DNA from: Marinoscillum furvescens DSM 4134 | Lineage (GTDB): Bacteria; Bacteroidota; Bacteroidia; Cytophagales; Cyclobacteriaceae | Direction: 5' to 3' | DNA: 64,000 bases | NCBI RefSeq assembly: GCF_003386095.1 | Contig: NZ_QREG01000002.1 | Location: 287,255-351,254, forward strand | Shown here: positions 43,916-53,075 of the stretch, piece after piece | Position numbering within the stretch: the first letter of the stretch is position 1 | How the letters are laid out: each line of letters opens with the position of its first letter | The notes under the pieces: model-generated | Told to the model about the DNA's origin: nothing | Databases searched by the model: none | What the model saw: only the letters and a program-made list of their open reading frames with translations | Translations under genes and position numbers: made by a program

Positions 43916-44764
43916 CTACGTAAACTTAACGGAAAACAGACCACCGCTTAGCGGGTAAGCCTCCAACTGCTCATCTGACATGCCATATCGTGCCGTGGTG
44001 ATAAACAGCTGGTTTTGATCAGGTCCACCAATAGTACAGGAAGTGACGTGAGGTGCAGGAACGCTCACTTCGGCTATCTGCTCACCAGTAGCAGGATTGA
44101 AGCAGCCAACCCGATAGCCACCCCAAAATGCGATCCAGAGATTACCTCGCTGATCCATGCACATACCATCGGGAAGTGCTTCTCCATCAGTGAAGTCCAG
44201 CACCACTTTACGGTCAGACAGCTGCAACCGATCCTCCTGATAGCGATAACGGCAAACTGTCTTTTCTAAAGAGTCTATGTGATACATGTACTCTTGATCC
44301 TGACTCCAGCAAAAACCATTAGGCACAGAGAGTTTGTCCAGCACGCTATGCAGCTCCCCATTAGTATCCAAACAGTAAAATGCTCCCGCCTTTTGGCGAG
44401 CATCCACTTGCATTGTACCGAGCCATAGCCTTCCGCTACGATCCATTTTCCCTTCATTGAAACGTATATCTTGTTTACCAATAGGCAGGCGCTGAAATGG
44501 CTCCCATTTCCCAGAGGTAGTATCCAAAGAGATGATTTGCTGATGCGCCGCTACCAACACCTGATCTCCATCTTGAGGAAAAAGCGCACTCGGAAACAGA
44601 GGTGTTATCCACTGTTGATGGCTTTTGGTCTCTGGATCAAAAGTGTGTACGCGCGCTTTGTCTATATCTACAAAATAGAGTCTTTGCTGGGCCTCATGCC
44701 AAATAGGGCCTTCACCAAGTGAAGCTTTGAGGTCGAGTTCTAATTGTGCCTTTAGTGATTTCAT
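43916..44764 (-). CDS. SMP-30/gluconolactonase-family sugar lactonase
   Basis: 282 residues, no signal peptide, so cytoplasmic. Six-bladed beta-propeller of the SMP-30/RGN family with the metal ligands recognisable: E in LGEGPIWHEA, N in VPNGFCWSQD, and D in LPDGMCMDQRGNLWIAFWGG. These enzymes open aldonolactones to aldonic acids using a divalent metal. The gene lies directly after an SDR dehydrogenase and an acid dehydratase, so it would supply the second step of oxidative sugar catabolism. Confidence 0.86.
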   Translation of the reverse strand: MKSLKAQLELDLKASLGEGPIWHEAQQRLYFVDIDKARVHTFDPETKSHQQWITPLFPSALFPQDGDQVLVAAHQQIISLDTTSGKWEPFQRLPIGKQDIRFNEGKMDRSGRLWLGTMQVDARQKAGAFYCLDTNGELHSVLDKLSVPNGFCWSQDQEYMYHIDSLEKTVCRYRYQEDRLQLSDRKVVLDFTDGEALPDGMCMDQRGNLWIAFWGGYRVGCFNPATGEQIAEVSVPAPHVTSCTIGGPDQNQLFITTARYGMSDEQLEAYPLSGGLFSVKFT

Positions 44765-44809
44765 ATGGATGGGTTAATATCTTACCGACCTTAGGTCTGA
44801 GTTAGTATT

Positions 44810-45598
44810 TCACATATCTTGCATGATGGTGCTCCTACCTCCGTCTATGAGATAGGTCACACCGGTGATAAACTGAGCAAAATCGCTTGCCAGAAACGCA
44901 CAAAACGCCCCTATCTCCTCGACCGTACCCAGGTGCTTGACGGGATGAAGTTCTACCACCTTTTTGCGGGCTGCTGCCGGATCATCAAAGGACGCAAACC
45001 AGTTTTCGCCACCCTCTGTCTCTACAAAACCCGGAGCCAGCCCAACTGTGCGAATTTCAGGTCCCCAATCGAGTGCCAATGTGCGCACTAAACCTGTCAA
45101 AGCCGTTTTCGTAACATTGTAGGGAAAACAATTGGGCAAAGAGCTATAAGCATGATTGCTGGTCATGATCAGGATCACTCCTTTTGTCTTTCGCAAATGA
45201 GGCTGAGCCAGCTTGCTCAAATGCCAATGTGCTTTGAGGTTGAGGTCCATGTTGAACTCCCATCGCTCATCGGTGCATGCTTCAGGACTTTCAAAAACAT
45301 TGGCTCCAGCATTGGATACCAGTATATCTATGCGCTCGAAACGGGCCACCGAAGATCTCACAAAATCCGTAAGCGCTTCTTGACTGGTTACATCAGTTTG
45401 CTGATAAAATGCCTTTCTGCCCTCGCGCTCTACCAAAGCAACAAAGTCTTTCGCTCCCTGATCTTCAGCCTCAGAAGTGCCACAGCCTGCCACATGGCAG
45501 CCGGCTCTGGCCAGCATCAGCGCCACACCTTTTCCTATACCGGAAGTCACTCCGGTAACGATCGCTACTTTATCCGTGAGGTCTATTGCTAATGACAT
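44810..45598 (-). CDS. SDR-family sugar (or sugar-acid) dehydrogenase
   Basis: 262 residues. SDR core: TGVTSGIGKGVALML, NAGAN, catalytic Ser in LIMTSNHAYS and YNVTK. The glycine motif and length place it with classical sugar dehydrogenases. In the operon context it most likely oxidises the imported monosaccharide to its lactone, or acts later on a 2-keto-3-deoxy acid; sequence does not decide between these. It lies between enolase-superfamily and SMP-30 genes with short gaps (12 and 45 bases). Confidence 0.82.
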   Translation of the reverse strand: MSLAIDLTDKVAIVTGVTSGIGKGVALMLARAGCHVAGCGTSEAEDQGAKDFVALVEREGRKAFYQQTDVTSQEALTDFVRSSVARFERIDILVSNAGANVFESPEACTDERWEFNMDLNLKAHWHLSKLAQPHLRKTKGVILIMTSNHAYSSLPNCFPYNVTKTALTGLVRTLALDWGPEIRTVGLAPGFVETEGGENWFASFDDPAAARKKVVELHPVKHLGTVEEIGAFCAFLASDFAQFITGVTYLIDGGRSTIMQDM

Positions 45599-45610
45599 AA
45601 GCGCGTTTTG

Positions 45611-46777
45611 CTACACGTAAAAGCCATCTTTCGCTATGGTGATTCCCGGATGTTTTTCCATTTCCTCCTCTATGAGGTCCACGCCCAACCCGGGAGCTTC
45701 GCTCAGGTGGAGCTTTCCATCGCGCACCATATCTGCTATAGGTGCCGTGATGATCTCATCTCGCCAAGGCACATCGGTAAACATAAATTCCTGACGGAAA
45801 AAATTAGGCACTGAGGCGCACACATGAGCACTCGCCAAAGTAGAAAGTGGACCGTTTGGATTGTGTGGTGCCAGCAAAACATTATAGGCTTCCATCATAG
45901 TAGCCATGCGCTTCATCTCCGAGGGCCCTCCACAACGAGTAATGTCCGGCATCATGATCTCGCAAAGCTGGCGTTCCAACACTTCGCGGATGCCATAGCG
46001 CGTGTAATGCCGCTCCCCTACCACGACTGGAGCACTGCCCGGCAGGCGCTTGCGCACTGCTTCAAGCGAATCCACATTTTCCGGACCAACAGGCTCTTCA
46101 TACCAGGTGATATCCAGATCGGCAAAGCGCTGAGCCATTTTCACTGCCATCCGTAGATTAAGCAGGCCGTGGGTTTCTATCATGATATCAAAATCGGGCC
46201 CTACCGCATCTCTCACCGCTTTGCTCACCTGATAAGCCAGCTCCTGAGTCTCTGCGCTCAGCGTGAGACTGGAAGACAAATGCTCCCCATACAGATAGCT
46301 CGTATGAGCAAAAGGGTCAAATTTCAATCCTGTAAAACCGGCTTCCTTCACCTTTTTGGCTTGCTCCGCATACTCCTCAGGCGTGTGTCCACCGTTGATA
46401 AACCAATAGTTGGCATATAGCAATACTTCTTTGCGATAGCCGCCGCCCAGCAGGTCATAGCACGGTACACCCAGCACTTTAGCCTTGAGGTCTAGCAGCG
46501 CCATATCTATGCCACTAATCGCGCACAAACTCACTCCGTGTGGGCCGGCCCAGTTGAGGTCGCGGTACAGCTTGGTCCAGATAAAATCCGTCTTCATGGG
46601 ATCCATACCAATAATGCGATCGCCAGCATGTTTGGTAGCATGGTAGACCATGGGGCTTCCAGGCCAGTTGGTGGATTCACCAACGCCCGTGTGTCCGGTA
46701 TCCGTATATATTTTCAGCATGGTCCAGTTATATTTCACACCTTCTACCAACCATACTTTTACATCCGTAATTTTCAT
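45611..46777 (-). CDS. enolase-superfamily sugar-acid dehydratase (mandelate racemase subgroup)
   Basis: 388 residues with the mandelate racemase/muconate lactonizing domains. The barrel keeps the metal-ligand ladder (IMIETHGLL, WYEEPVGPENV, VVVGERHYTR), the KFDP strand, and the late histidine in LAPHNPNGPLST. The ETH motif (ligand, then a base two residues on) is typical of galactonate/galactarate-type dehydratases. It should remove water from an aldonate to give 2-keto-3-deoxy-aldonate. A 3,6-anhydrogalactonate cycloisomerase is an alternative in the same superfamily. The neighbours supply acid formation (SMP-30) and cleavage (RraA). Confidence 0.84.
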   Translation of the reverse strand: MKITDVKVWLVEGVKYNWTMLKIYTDTGHTGVGESTNWPGSPMVYHATKHAGDRIIGMDPMKTDFIWTKLYRDLNWAGPHGVSLCAISGIDMALLDLKAKVLGVPCYDLLGGGYRKEVLLYANYWFINGGHTPEEYAEQAKKVKEAGFTGLKFDPFAHTSYLYGEHLSSSLTLSAETQELAYQVSKAVRDAVGPDFDIMIETHGLLNLRMAVKMAQRFADLDITWYEEPVGPENVDSLEAVRKRLPGSAPVVVGERHYTRYGIREVLERQLCEIMMPDITRCGGPSEMKRMATMMEAYNVLLAPHNPNGPLSTLASAHVCASVPNFFRQEFMFTDVPWRDEIITAPIADMVRDGKLHLSEAPGLGVDLIEEEMEKHPGITIAKDGFYV

Positions 46778-46839
46778 TCAGGTAATTGATTAGTCTTTTG
46801 AAAAAATGCTTTTCGAACGCAATGAGTATGTGACACCAT

Positions 46840-47559
46840 CTACATGATGCCGTACTTATCGAAAGCGTCTTTAGCACTCATCCCCTCTAAAATGGCCTTT
46901 TGCACTACTTTTTCACCTCGTGCTTTTTCGATAGCCCGCTCAAACACTTCCTGCTCAATAGCCTGAGGCACCACGCACACTCCATCGATATCTCCAATGA
47001 TGATATCGCCAGGCATGATGCGTACCCCTTCGATTTCCAAAGGAACTCGATAGTCAATCACCTTGCCACGCGGCGCCTGATCCTGTGCATATTTCCCGTA
47101 GGAAAAAGTAGGAAAGTCCAGGTCGAGTAAGCCTACCGTATCCCGCGAGTAGCCATTAACCACCGCACCTTGTGCGCCGAGTTTTTGAGCTCGCGTACCC
47201 ATCAGCTCTCCCCACAGCGCGTAGGATGGAGAAGCCCCCGTGCAGATGTAAATTTCATCTTCCTTGAGGTCGTCCAGAGCTTCCAGCATCAGCCCAAAAG
47301 GCTTTTGCATAATCGGGTTTTGACCGTGAGCGGGAAGGTCTTCGAAGCAGTCCGCCTCCAGCACCGTCATAGCTCGCCCTACCAGAAACATATCGTCGCG
47401 TAGTGGACGGATCTCAGGTGGTAAAAACTGGTGCAGATAGCCCATTTTATCCATAATATCCCCTACCACAGCGGTATATAGCTCCGCTCTTACAATGGCA
47501 AAAAGTTCTTTATCTGACGCCCAGGTCACCTTTTCGCCGGTATCTATTACTTGGTTCAT
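46840..47559 (-). CDS. RraA/HMG-aldolase-family protein
   Basis: 239 residues. The RraA fold motifs are DIMDKMGY, GRAMTVLEAD, ALWGELMGTRAQKLGAQGAVVNGYSRD and IIGDIDGVCVVP, the last carrying the metal-site aspartate (GD.DGV). The family includes class II pyruvate aldolases (4-hydroxy-4-methyl-2-oxoglutarate aldolase) and the regulator of RNase E. The context (dehydratase and SDR next to it) points to an aldolase that splits a 2-keto-3-deoxy sugar acid. Its start is 2 bases from the GH2 stop upstream, so translation is probably coupled. Confidence 0.82.
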   Translation of the reverse strand: MNQVIDTGEKVTWASDKELFAIVRAELYTAVVGDIMDKMGYLHQFLPPEIRPLRDDMFLVGRAMTVLEADCFEDLPAHGQNPIMQKPFGLMLEALDDLKEDEIYICTGASPSYALWGELMGTRAQKLGAQGAVVNGYSRDTVGLLDLDFPTFSYGKYAQDQAPRGKVIDYRVPLEIEGVRIMPGDIIIGDIDGVCVVPQAIEQEVFERAIEKARGEKVVQKAILEGMSAKDAFDKYGIM

Positions 47560-47561
47560 TG

Positions 47562-50297
47562 TTAGTTCTTTTTCAGTGATGATAACTGTTGGAAATCAAT
47601 GGACTGATCTGGCTGGAAAGCCTCACTGTCCATGTAACGCATCAAGCTGTAGCGTAGCTGCCTGGCTTCTACTCGCTCGTCGAGCAAACTGTACAGGTCA
47701 ATGGTGGTAAAGAGGAGCTTCCCGGCACCGACATTTGCTTCGAAAGCCAGCCCTTGATTGCGATTGGTGGTGAAGTTGTCGATCACGCGAATGAGTGGCT
47801 TCACTTCCAAATCTCCGAGTTGTACGATTCTTGAGTTTGTGCACAAGTCCCACCATTGCCAGTTGCTATGGTACTCTGTAGGAAAATCGGTAAATGCGCG
47901 GTGCTCCGGATCTACTAAAAGCCCCATATTAGACGGCTGCTCAAACATCAGCTGGCTCCAAAAAATTGGTCCAAATCTATTCGGCTCGCCAATCTTTTCT
48001 TTCAAGTTAGGATTAAGGAGTACGCTTTTACCTGCTGCAAGAAGCTTTTTTGCCTCCATAAACGATTGGGTATAAACAACATCAGATTTTGGTTGTGTTA
48101 CCTTCGGGTAAACCCAAATATCCCATTGATTGCGGTAAGCCGTTCCTTCCAACTCTACCCGAACGGTCAGCTTTTTGGCTTTTTCTGCCTTTAGCTCAGT
48201 GGAAAACTCCCCTACTATTTCATTTCCGACAGGTATGGAATCACCTACTACACGTCCATTTGCAACAAGTTCTGACTTGTCACGGATTTCCCAGTTGAGC
48301 TGAAAGTCCTCTATGGGCTTTGTGAAATTTGCCACCTGAACCTTTGCTTCAAACAGCTCTCCGGACCTGTATGCAGCTTTTTCAAACCGGAGTAAAGGCA
48401 CCACCGGTGCATTGAATTGCCGAAAAGTCGTACTATCCATGATGCCTTTGGACTCCCAAAAGACATTGAGCAACCCAACCAGTGCGGTACCGTGCCCCGG
48501 GTAATCCTGTAGCTGAAGCATCTGAAAGCCATCCATACTGGGTGTCTTCAGCGCCCGCTCAATATCTTCTTTGTAGAGCAGTGCCGCCAGCTGACCAGAA
48601 GCCTGTGTAAATTTCGGTGCGAGTGGCAACAGCCCATTGCGTTCAAGGTCGAGGCGGATCGCCTCAAAATTGAGTGCCTGCCATACACCTGTATACTTTT
48701 CAATCTCAGAAAAATCTGGATAGATGGCATACTGACCTATCTCATGGGAGATAATTGGCTTATCGATGTGCGAAAGACGTGCTTCAAAGTCCTGATCAAA
48801 CCTCGGGGAAACCGTATTGAAAAAACCTTGCCCGCGAATCCAGCCTTTGTCGGTCCACTGCGTGATGAAGTAGTCGTCCTCCGGCTGAGGGGTCTGCCCT
48901 ATTCCTTTCTGGAAAGAAAATGTTGTGGTCGTATACAATCTACGTGTATCCGATGCACGCACTTTAGCCACCAGCTTGTTTAGCAATTCATAGTCTCCCT
49001 CCAGCTCATTACCCATTGTCATGAGCACAAACGATGGATGGTTACCATATTCTCGCAAGATGCTGAAGGCTTCGTTTTCCAGGAACTCGTTTGTAGCCTG
49101 ATCGGCACCAACATCGAGGCTCCAGTGCGGCAGCTCCACCTGCAAATACATGCCCAGCTGATCCGCAGCCTCGAAAGCACCTTTTGGTGGACACCACGAA
49201 TGAAATCGTATGTGATTGAACCCATAGGAGCGCACTACCTTGAGGGTCTTGAGCCATTCGGCTTTCGTCATGTCTGTACGGCCCTTGACGGGAAAAACTG
49301 CACAGTCCAGGTTGCCACGCAAGAAGACGCGCTGCCCATTTACCTGTAGTACACCCTCCTGATCGCGGATTTCTCTAAGCCCAAACTCCATGGATGTACG
49401 GGCATCAGAACCATTCACCCGTAGATCAAGTGTATAAATCGCCGGATTTAGCTCCTCCCAAAATTCAAAATGCTCAGGAAGCTGAATCGTCAAACTACCT
49501 TTTTCATTTGAGAAAGTCAATGGCTTTTCTCCCGATTGTAATTCGTCACGATCCTTGCGAATGGTATAGCTTAGTATGGTTTCATCCGTTGCTTTCATCG
49601 GGACTTCTATCCGAAGCGTGCGGCTGGACACCTCGGTGTAAAGGCGCACATCTTTCAGGAGTGTCCCCTTGCGCTGCAAAGAGATTTCACCCAAAATACC
49701 ATTCCATTTACCCTGTGTATGGTTGGAGTAGGCATGAGAAAAACCCTGCGCCTCCGGTGTTGGGTAGCGCTCGTGCTCGAAGCTAATACCTCGATGGATG
49801 AACGAATTATCCACAAGAATCGAAATCGAGTTTTCACCCGGTTTCAAAAGCCCTTTGACGCTATATCGATGAGGGGTGGACAAGCTCTCGGCGGATCCGA
49901 GCGACTTTCCGTTAATCCAAACGGAAGATCTCCACAATACCCGCTCCAGCGTCAGCAATAGCTCTTCATCATTCCAATCGGCAGGCAAGTCGAAGGTACG
50001 GTGGTACCAAACCTTTCCGGTATAGTATTGCCTTCTGGTTAGGTTAAAGAGTACCGTATCATTCATTTGGGGTTCGAGACTATGCTTTACCCCAAGGCCA
50101 TTTTCATCGATGGTGCCGGGTAGCTGCATGACCACACCTGGTGTGGACTGCTGCTCAAACCAACGCTTGGCTACCCCCTGATCCAGGGAGTCCAGCATCA
50201 CTTGCCACTCTCCAGCCAAAGAGATTTCATGAGTTGCAGGTTCGCTGCATGACCAAAGAATCATTGCAGCGGATAAGCTTAGAAAAAGCTTATTCAT
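47562..50297 (-). CDS. GH2 glycoside hydrolase, lipoprotein
   Basis: 911 residues. Lipoprotein signal (MNKLFLSLSAAMILWSCSEPA, cysteine 17), GH2 sugar-binding domain (about 60-215), immunoglobulin-like domain, then the TIM barrel with acid/base E431 (TMGNELEGD) and nucleophile E519 (SHEIGQYAIYP). GH2 covers beta-galactosidase, beta-glucuronidase, beta-mannosidase and relatives; specificity cannot be read here. A C-terminal region (about 650-911) is shared with the two other GH2 proteins. I chose the ATG at 50297 over 50312 because it gives the clean lipoprotein signal. It is a tandem paralogue of the next gene upstream (gap 31 bases). Confidence 0.88.
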   Translation of the reverse strand: MNKLFLSLSAAMILWSCSEPATHEISLAGEWQVMLDSLDQGVAKRWFEQQSTPGVVMQLPGTIDENGLGVKHSLEPQMNDTVLFNLTRRQYYTGKVWYHRTFDLPADWNDEELLLTLERVLWRSSVWINGKSLGSAESLSTPHRYSVKGLLKPGENSISILVDNSFIHRGISFEHERYPTPEAQGFSHAYSNHTQGKWNGILGEISLQRKGTLLKDVRLYTEVSSRTLRIEVPMKATDETILSYTIRKDRDELQSGEKPLTFSNEKGSLTIQLPEHFEFWEELNPAIYTLDLRVNGSDARTSMEFGLREIRDQEGVLQVNGQRVFLRGNLDCAVFPVKGRTDMTKAEWLKTLKVVRSYGFNHIRFHSWCPPKGAFEAADQLGMYLQVELPHWSLDVGADQATNEFLENEAFSILREYGNHPSFVLMTMGNELEGDYELLNKLVAKVRASDTRRLYTTTTFSFQKGIGQTPQPEDDYFITQWTDKGWIRGQGFFNTVSPRFDQDFEARLSHIDKPIISHEIGQYAIYPDFSEIEKYTGVWQALNFEAIRLDLERNGLLPLAPKFTQASGQLAALLYKEDIERALKTPSMDGFQMLQLQDYPGHGTALVGLLNVFWESKGIMDSTTFRQFNAPVVPLLRFEKAAYRSGELFEAKVQVANFTKPIEDFQLNWEIRDKSELVANGRVVGDSIPVGNEIVGEFSTELKAEKAKKLTVRVELEGTAYRNQWDIWVYPKVTQPKSDVVYTQSFMEAKKLLAAGKSVLLNPNLKEKIGEPNRFGPIFWSQLMFEQPSNMGLLVDPEHRAFTDFPTEYHSNWQWWDLCTNSRIVQLGDLEVKPLIRVIDNFTTNRNQGLAFEANVGAGKLLFTTIDLYSLLDERVEARQLRYSLMRYMDSEAFQPDQSIDFQQLSSLKKN

Positions 50298-50328
50298 AAA
50301 GGTCAGGAGCATAAAATGACGGTTGTCG

Positions 50329-53070
50329 TTAGTTAAAAAGTGTCTTAAGGTCCCCTGCTGTTAGTTCCTGCTTTGGAGCAAAGGCATCACTGTTCATGTA
50401 GCTGGAAAGGCTATTTCTCAACTGGCGCGCTACAAGTCGGTCATTAAGATCATCCTGTAAATCGATCGCCGAAAACAACAGCTTCCCATTTCCAACCTTG
50501 GCTTCAAAGAGGTTTCCCAGGCTTCTATTCGTGACAAAATTGTCCACCACGCGCACAATTGGCTCGATACCCGCTTCATCCAGTATCAAAGATTTGGACT
50601 GGATACACAGATCCCACCATTGCCAGTTGGAGTGGAATTCGGTAGGAAAATCTGCTAGTGCCGGGTGCTCAGGATCGCAAAGAATTCCCATGGTAGCCGG
50701 CTGATCAGGAAAGTGCACCGGGCTCCAAAACACGGGTACAAACCTTCCGGTAACGCCTCTGAGTTGATCTACTGGCGGATTGAGCAGTACGGTTTCGCCT
50801 TTGGCAAGCCACTGTAGCGCCTGATCCAGTGATCTGGTGTAGCGAACGTCCCCTTCTTCAGAATCAGCATTTGGGTACACCCAGATAGGCCATTGGTTTT
50901 TGTAGCTCGTACCTTCGATGGCCACTTCTACGGTCAGTTTGGACGCTTGAGCTACTTCCAGTTTTTGGCTGATCGAACCGAACACAGCTTCATTACCTAC
51001 CGGAATCTCAGAGGAACTGAAAGTCCCTGCCCCTAGTTCGGCCTCATCAGAAAAGATGCGCCACGTGATATTTTGCGCGGCAAATGGTCGGTAAAAATTG
51101 GCCACCTGTACTTCAGCTTCGAATGTTTCTCCCGAAGCGTAGACCGCTTTTGGGAAGCGGATAAGCGGAACCACCGGCCCACTAAACTGCGCAAACTCGG
51201 TGCTATCAATCATACCTTTGGACTCCCAAAAGGCATTGAGAAGACCTACAAGCGCAGTACCCTGACCAGGGAAATCTTGCAATTGCAATAGCTGAAAGCC
51301 ATCAAAAGTCGGTGTTTTGAGCGCACGCTCGATCTCTTCTTTGTAGAGCAATGCAGCGAGCTCACCCGATGCCTGCGTAAAGTCAGCAGCATGCTTCAGC
51401 AGGCCTTTACGCTCCAGGTCATCACGTACCGCCATGAAGTTGAGGGGCTGCAAGACTCCAGTATATTTTTCAATTTCGGACAAATCCGGGTAGACAGAAT
51501 ACTGACCGATCTCATGCGAAATCACCGGCACATCGATATGGTCGATTTCATTGCGATAGTCCTTATCAAAATGCGGGGCGCGTGCATTGAATATTCCCTG
51601 ACCTCTGATCCAGCCTTTATTGGTCCACTGGGTCACGAAATACTCATCCTCTGGCTGCGGCATGTCCCCTACACCTTTTTGGAAGGAAAAAGTAGTAGTC
51701 ATGTACAGGTGACTATTATCCCATGTTTTCATTTTAGCTACCAGCTCGTTGAGCCAAAGGGTGTCTCCTTCCAGCTCGTTTCCGGTAGAGAAAAACACAA
51801 ATGACGGATGGTTGCCATATTCACGAATCATGTGGCGTGCCTCTTGATAGAGGAAGTCATTGGTTTTGGGATCTTTCCCTACGCTGAGGTTCCAGAAGGG
51901 AAGCTCCACCTGCAGGTACATTCCCAGCTGATCCGCAGCCTCAAAAGCGGCCTTTGGAGGACACCACGAGTGAAAGCGCAAATGATTGAGACCATAGCCT
52001 TTGGCCATTTTCATTAGTGAGGTCCACTCAGATGTTTGCATCGGAGGGCGGCCCGTTTCCGGGAAAATCACACACTCCAGATTGCCACGCATAAACGTGC
52101 GCTGGCCATTGATTGTCAGCTGTGCATTGGCGTTGGACACGGTGCGGTAGCCAAAATCAACCACTTTGCTTTCGCTACCCATCGTCACTTTACACTGATA
52201 GACTACAGGATTAAATTCATCCCACTGCTCCAAATCTGTAGCATCGAGGGTCGTGGTAAATACTCCAGCATCGGTCTGACCTTTCGCTTGAAGTATCTCC
52301 TTACCATTTTTCAAAACAGACACCTTCACCGCTTCATTCACCTTTTGAGAAGCACTTACATTTATCTTCAATTGTTGCTTTTCGGTATCTGCATATACCT
52401 GCACCACTTCAGGCTCCACTCCGGAAGTAGCCTTTAAGGAAATCTCTCCCAAAATGCCATTCCACTTAATTTGGGTATGGTTGGTATAAGCATGCGCCAT
52501 GTCTTTATCCTCAGCTGCAGGGTATTTGTTGCCAGCTACATTGATGCCCGGATAATCGTTGGAGTTATCTACCAGTACGGTCAAGGTATGCTCGCCAGGA
52601 CCGAGATAGCTAGAAAGATCGAAGTAATGTGGAGTAATCAGGCTCTCCTGAAAGCCTTCTACACGCTGATCATCCACCCAAACCTGAGATTTCCAAAGTA
52701 CTCGTTCGAGCTTGAGCTGCACCTGCTTGCCGTCCCATGATGCTGGCACCGTCACTTTGCGCTGATACCAGGCCTTTCCTGTATAGCTATGCTTACGTGT
52801 GAGGTGAGATAGCACATAGTTGTTGAGCTCCGGTTTGAGCGTTGTGGGCGTACCAATTTCCGCTTCATCTAGTGTACCCGGAAGGGAAATCGATGTGCCG
52901 TTGAGTGTTCCAGTAAACCATTTTTCTGCCTGTCCTTGAGCTTTAGGATCTAGCTTCACGGTCCATTCTCCTGAGAGGTCTATAGCAGTGCGCTTTTCCT
53001 GGCCACAGCTTATCAGGGCTACAAGGGCAATGGCTAGTACTGCTAACTGTAAAAAGGTTCTATTTATCAT
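50329..53070 (-). CDS. GH2 glycoside hydrolase, lipoprotein, paralogue of the neighbour
   Basis: 913 residues: lipoprotein signal (MINRTFLQLAVLAIALVALISC, lipobox LISC), the GH2 N-terminal jelly roll, immunoglobulin-like domain and barrel, with acid/base E432 in TGNELEGD and nucleophile E520 in SHEIGQYSVYP. The conserved HLRFHSWCPPKAAFEAADQLGMYLQVELPFW segment is almost identical in type to the neighbouring GH2, a sign of tandem duplication. The C-terminal domain contains FPTEFHSNWQWWDLC, shared by all three GH2 genes here. The ATG at 53070 was chosen over 53100 as it gives the lipoprotein signal and starts 5 bases after the sulfatase stop. Confidence 0.88.
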   Translation of the reverse strand: MINRTFLQLAVLAIALVALISCGQEKRTAIDLSGEWTVKLDPKAQGQAEKWFTGTLNGTSISLPGTLDEAEIGTPTTLKPELNNYVLSHLTRKHSYTGKAWYQRKVTVPASWDGKQVQLKLERVLWKSQVWVDDQRVEGFQESLITPHYFDLSSYLGPGEHTLTVLVDNSNDYPGINVAGNKYPAAEDKDMAHAYTNHTQIKWNGILGEISLKATSGVEPEVVQVYADTEKQQLKINVSASQKVNEAVKVSVLKNGKEILQAKGQTDAGVFTTTLDATDLEQWDEFNPVVYQCKVTMGSESKVVDFGYRTVSNANAQLTINGQRTFMRGNLECVIFPETGRPPMQTSEWTSLMKMAKGYGLNHLRFHSWCPPKAAFEAADQLGMYLQVELPFWNLSVGKDPKTNDFLYQEARHMIREYGNHPSFVFFSTGNELEGDTLWLNELVAKMKTWDNSHLYMTTTFSFQKGVGDMPQPEDEYFVTQWTNKGWIRGQGIFNARAPHFDKDYRNEIDHIDVPVISHEIGQYSVYPDLSEIEKYTGVLQPLNFMAVRDDLERKGLLKHAADFTQASGELAALLYKEEIERALKTPTFDGFQLLQLQDFPGQGTALVGLLNAFWESKGMIDSTEFAQFSGPVVPLIRFPKAVYASGETFEAEVQVANFYRPFAAQNITWRIFSDEAELGAGTFSSSEIPVGNEAVFGSISQKLEVAQASKLTVEVAIEGTSYKNQWPIWVYPNADSEEGDVRYTRSLDQALQWLAKGETVLLNPPVDQLRGVTGRFVPVFWSPVHFPDQPATMGILCDPEHPALADFPTEFHSNWQWWDLCIQSKSLILDEAGIEPIVRVVDNFVTNRSLGNLFEAKVGNGKLLFSAIDLQDDLNDRLVARQLRNSLSSYMNSDAFAPKQELTAGDLKTLFN

Positions 53071-53075
53071 GTGTA

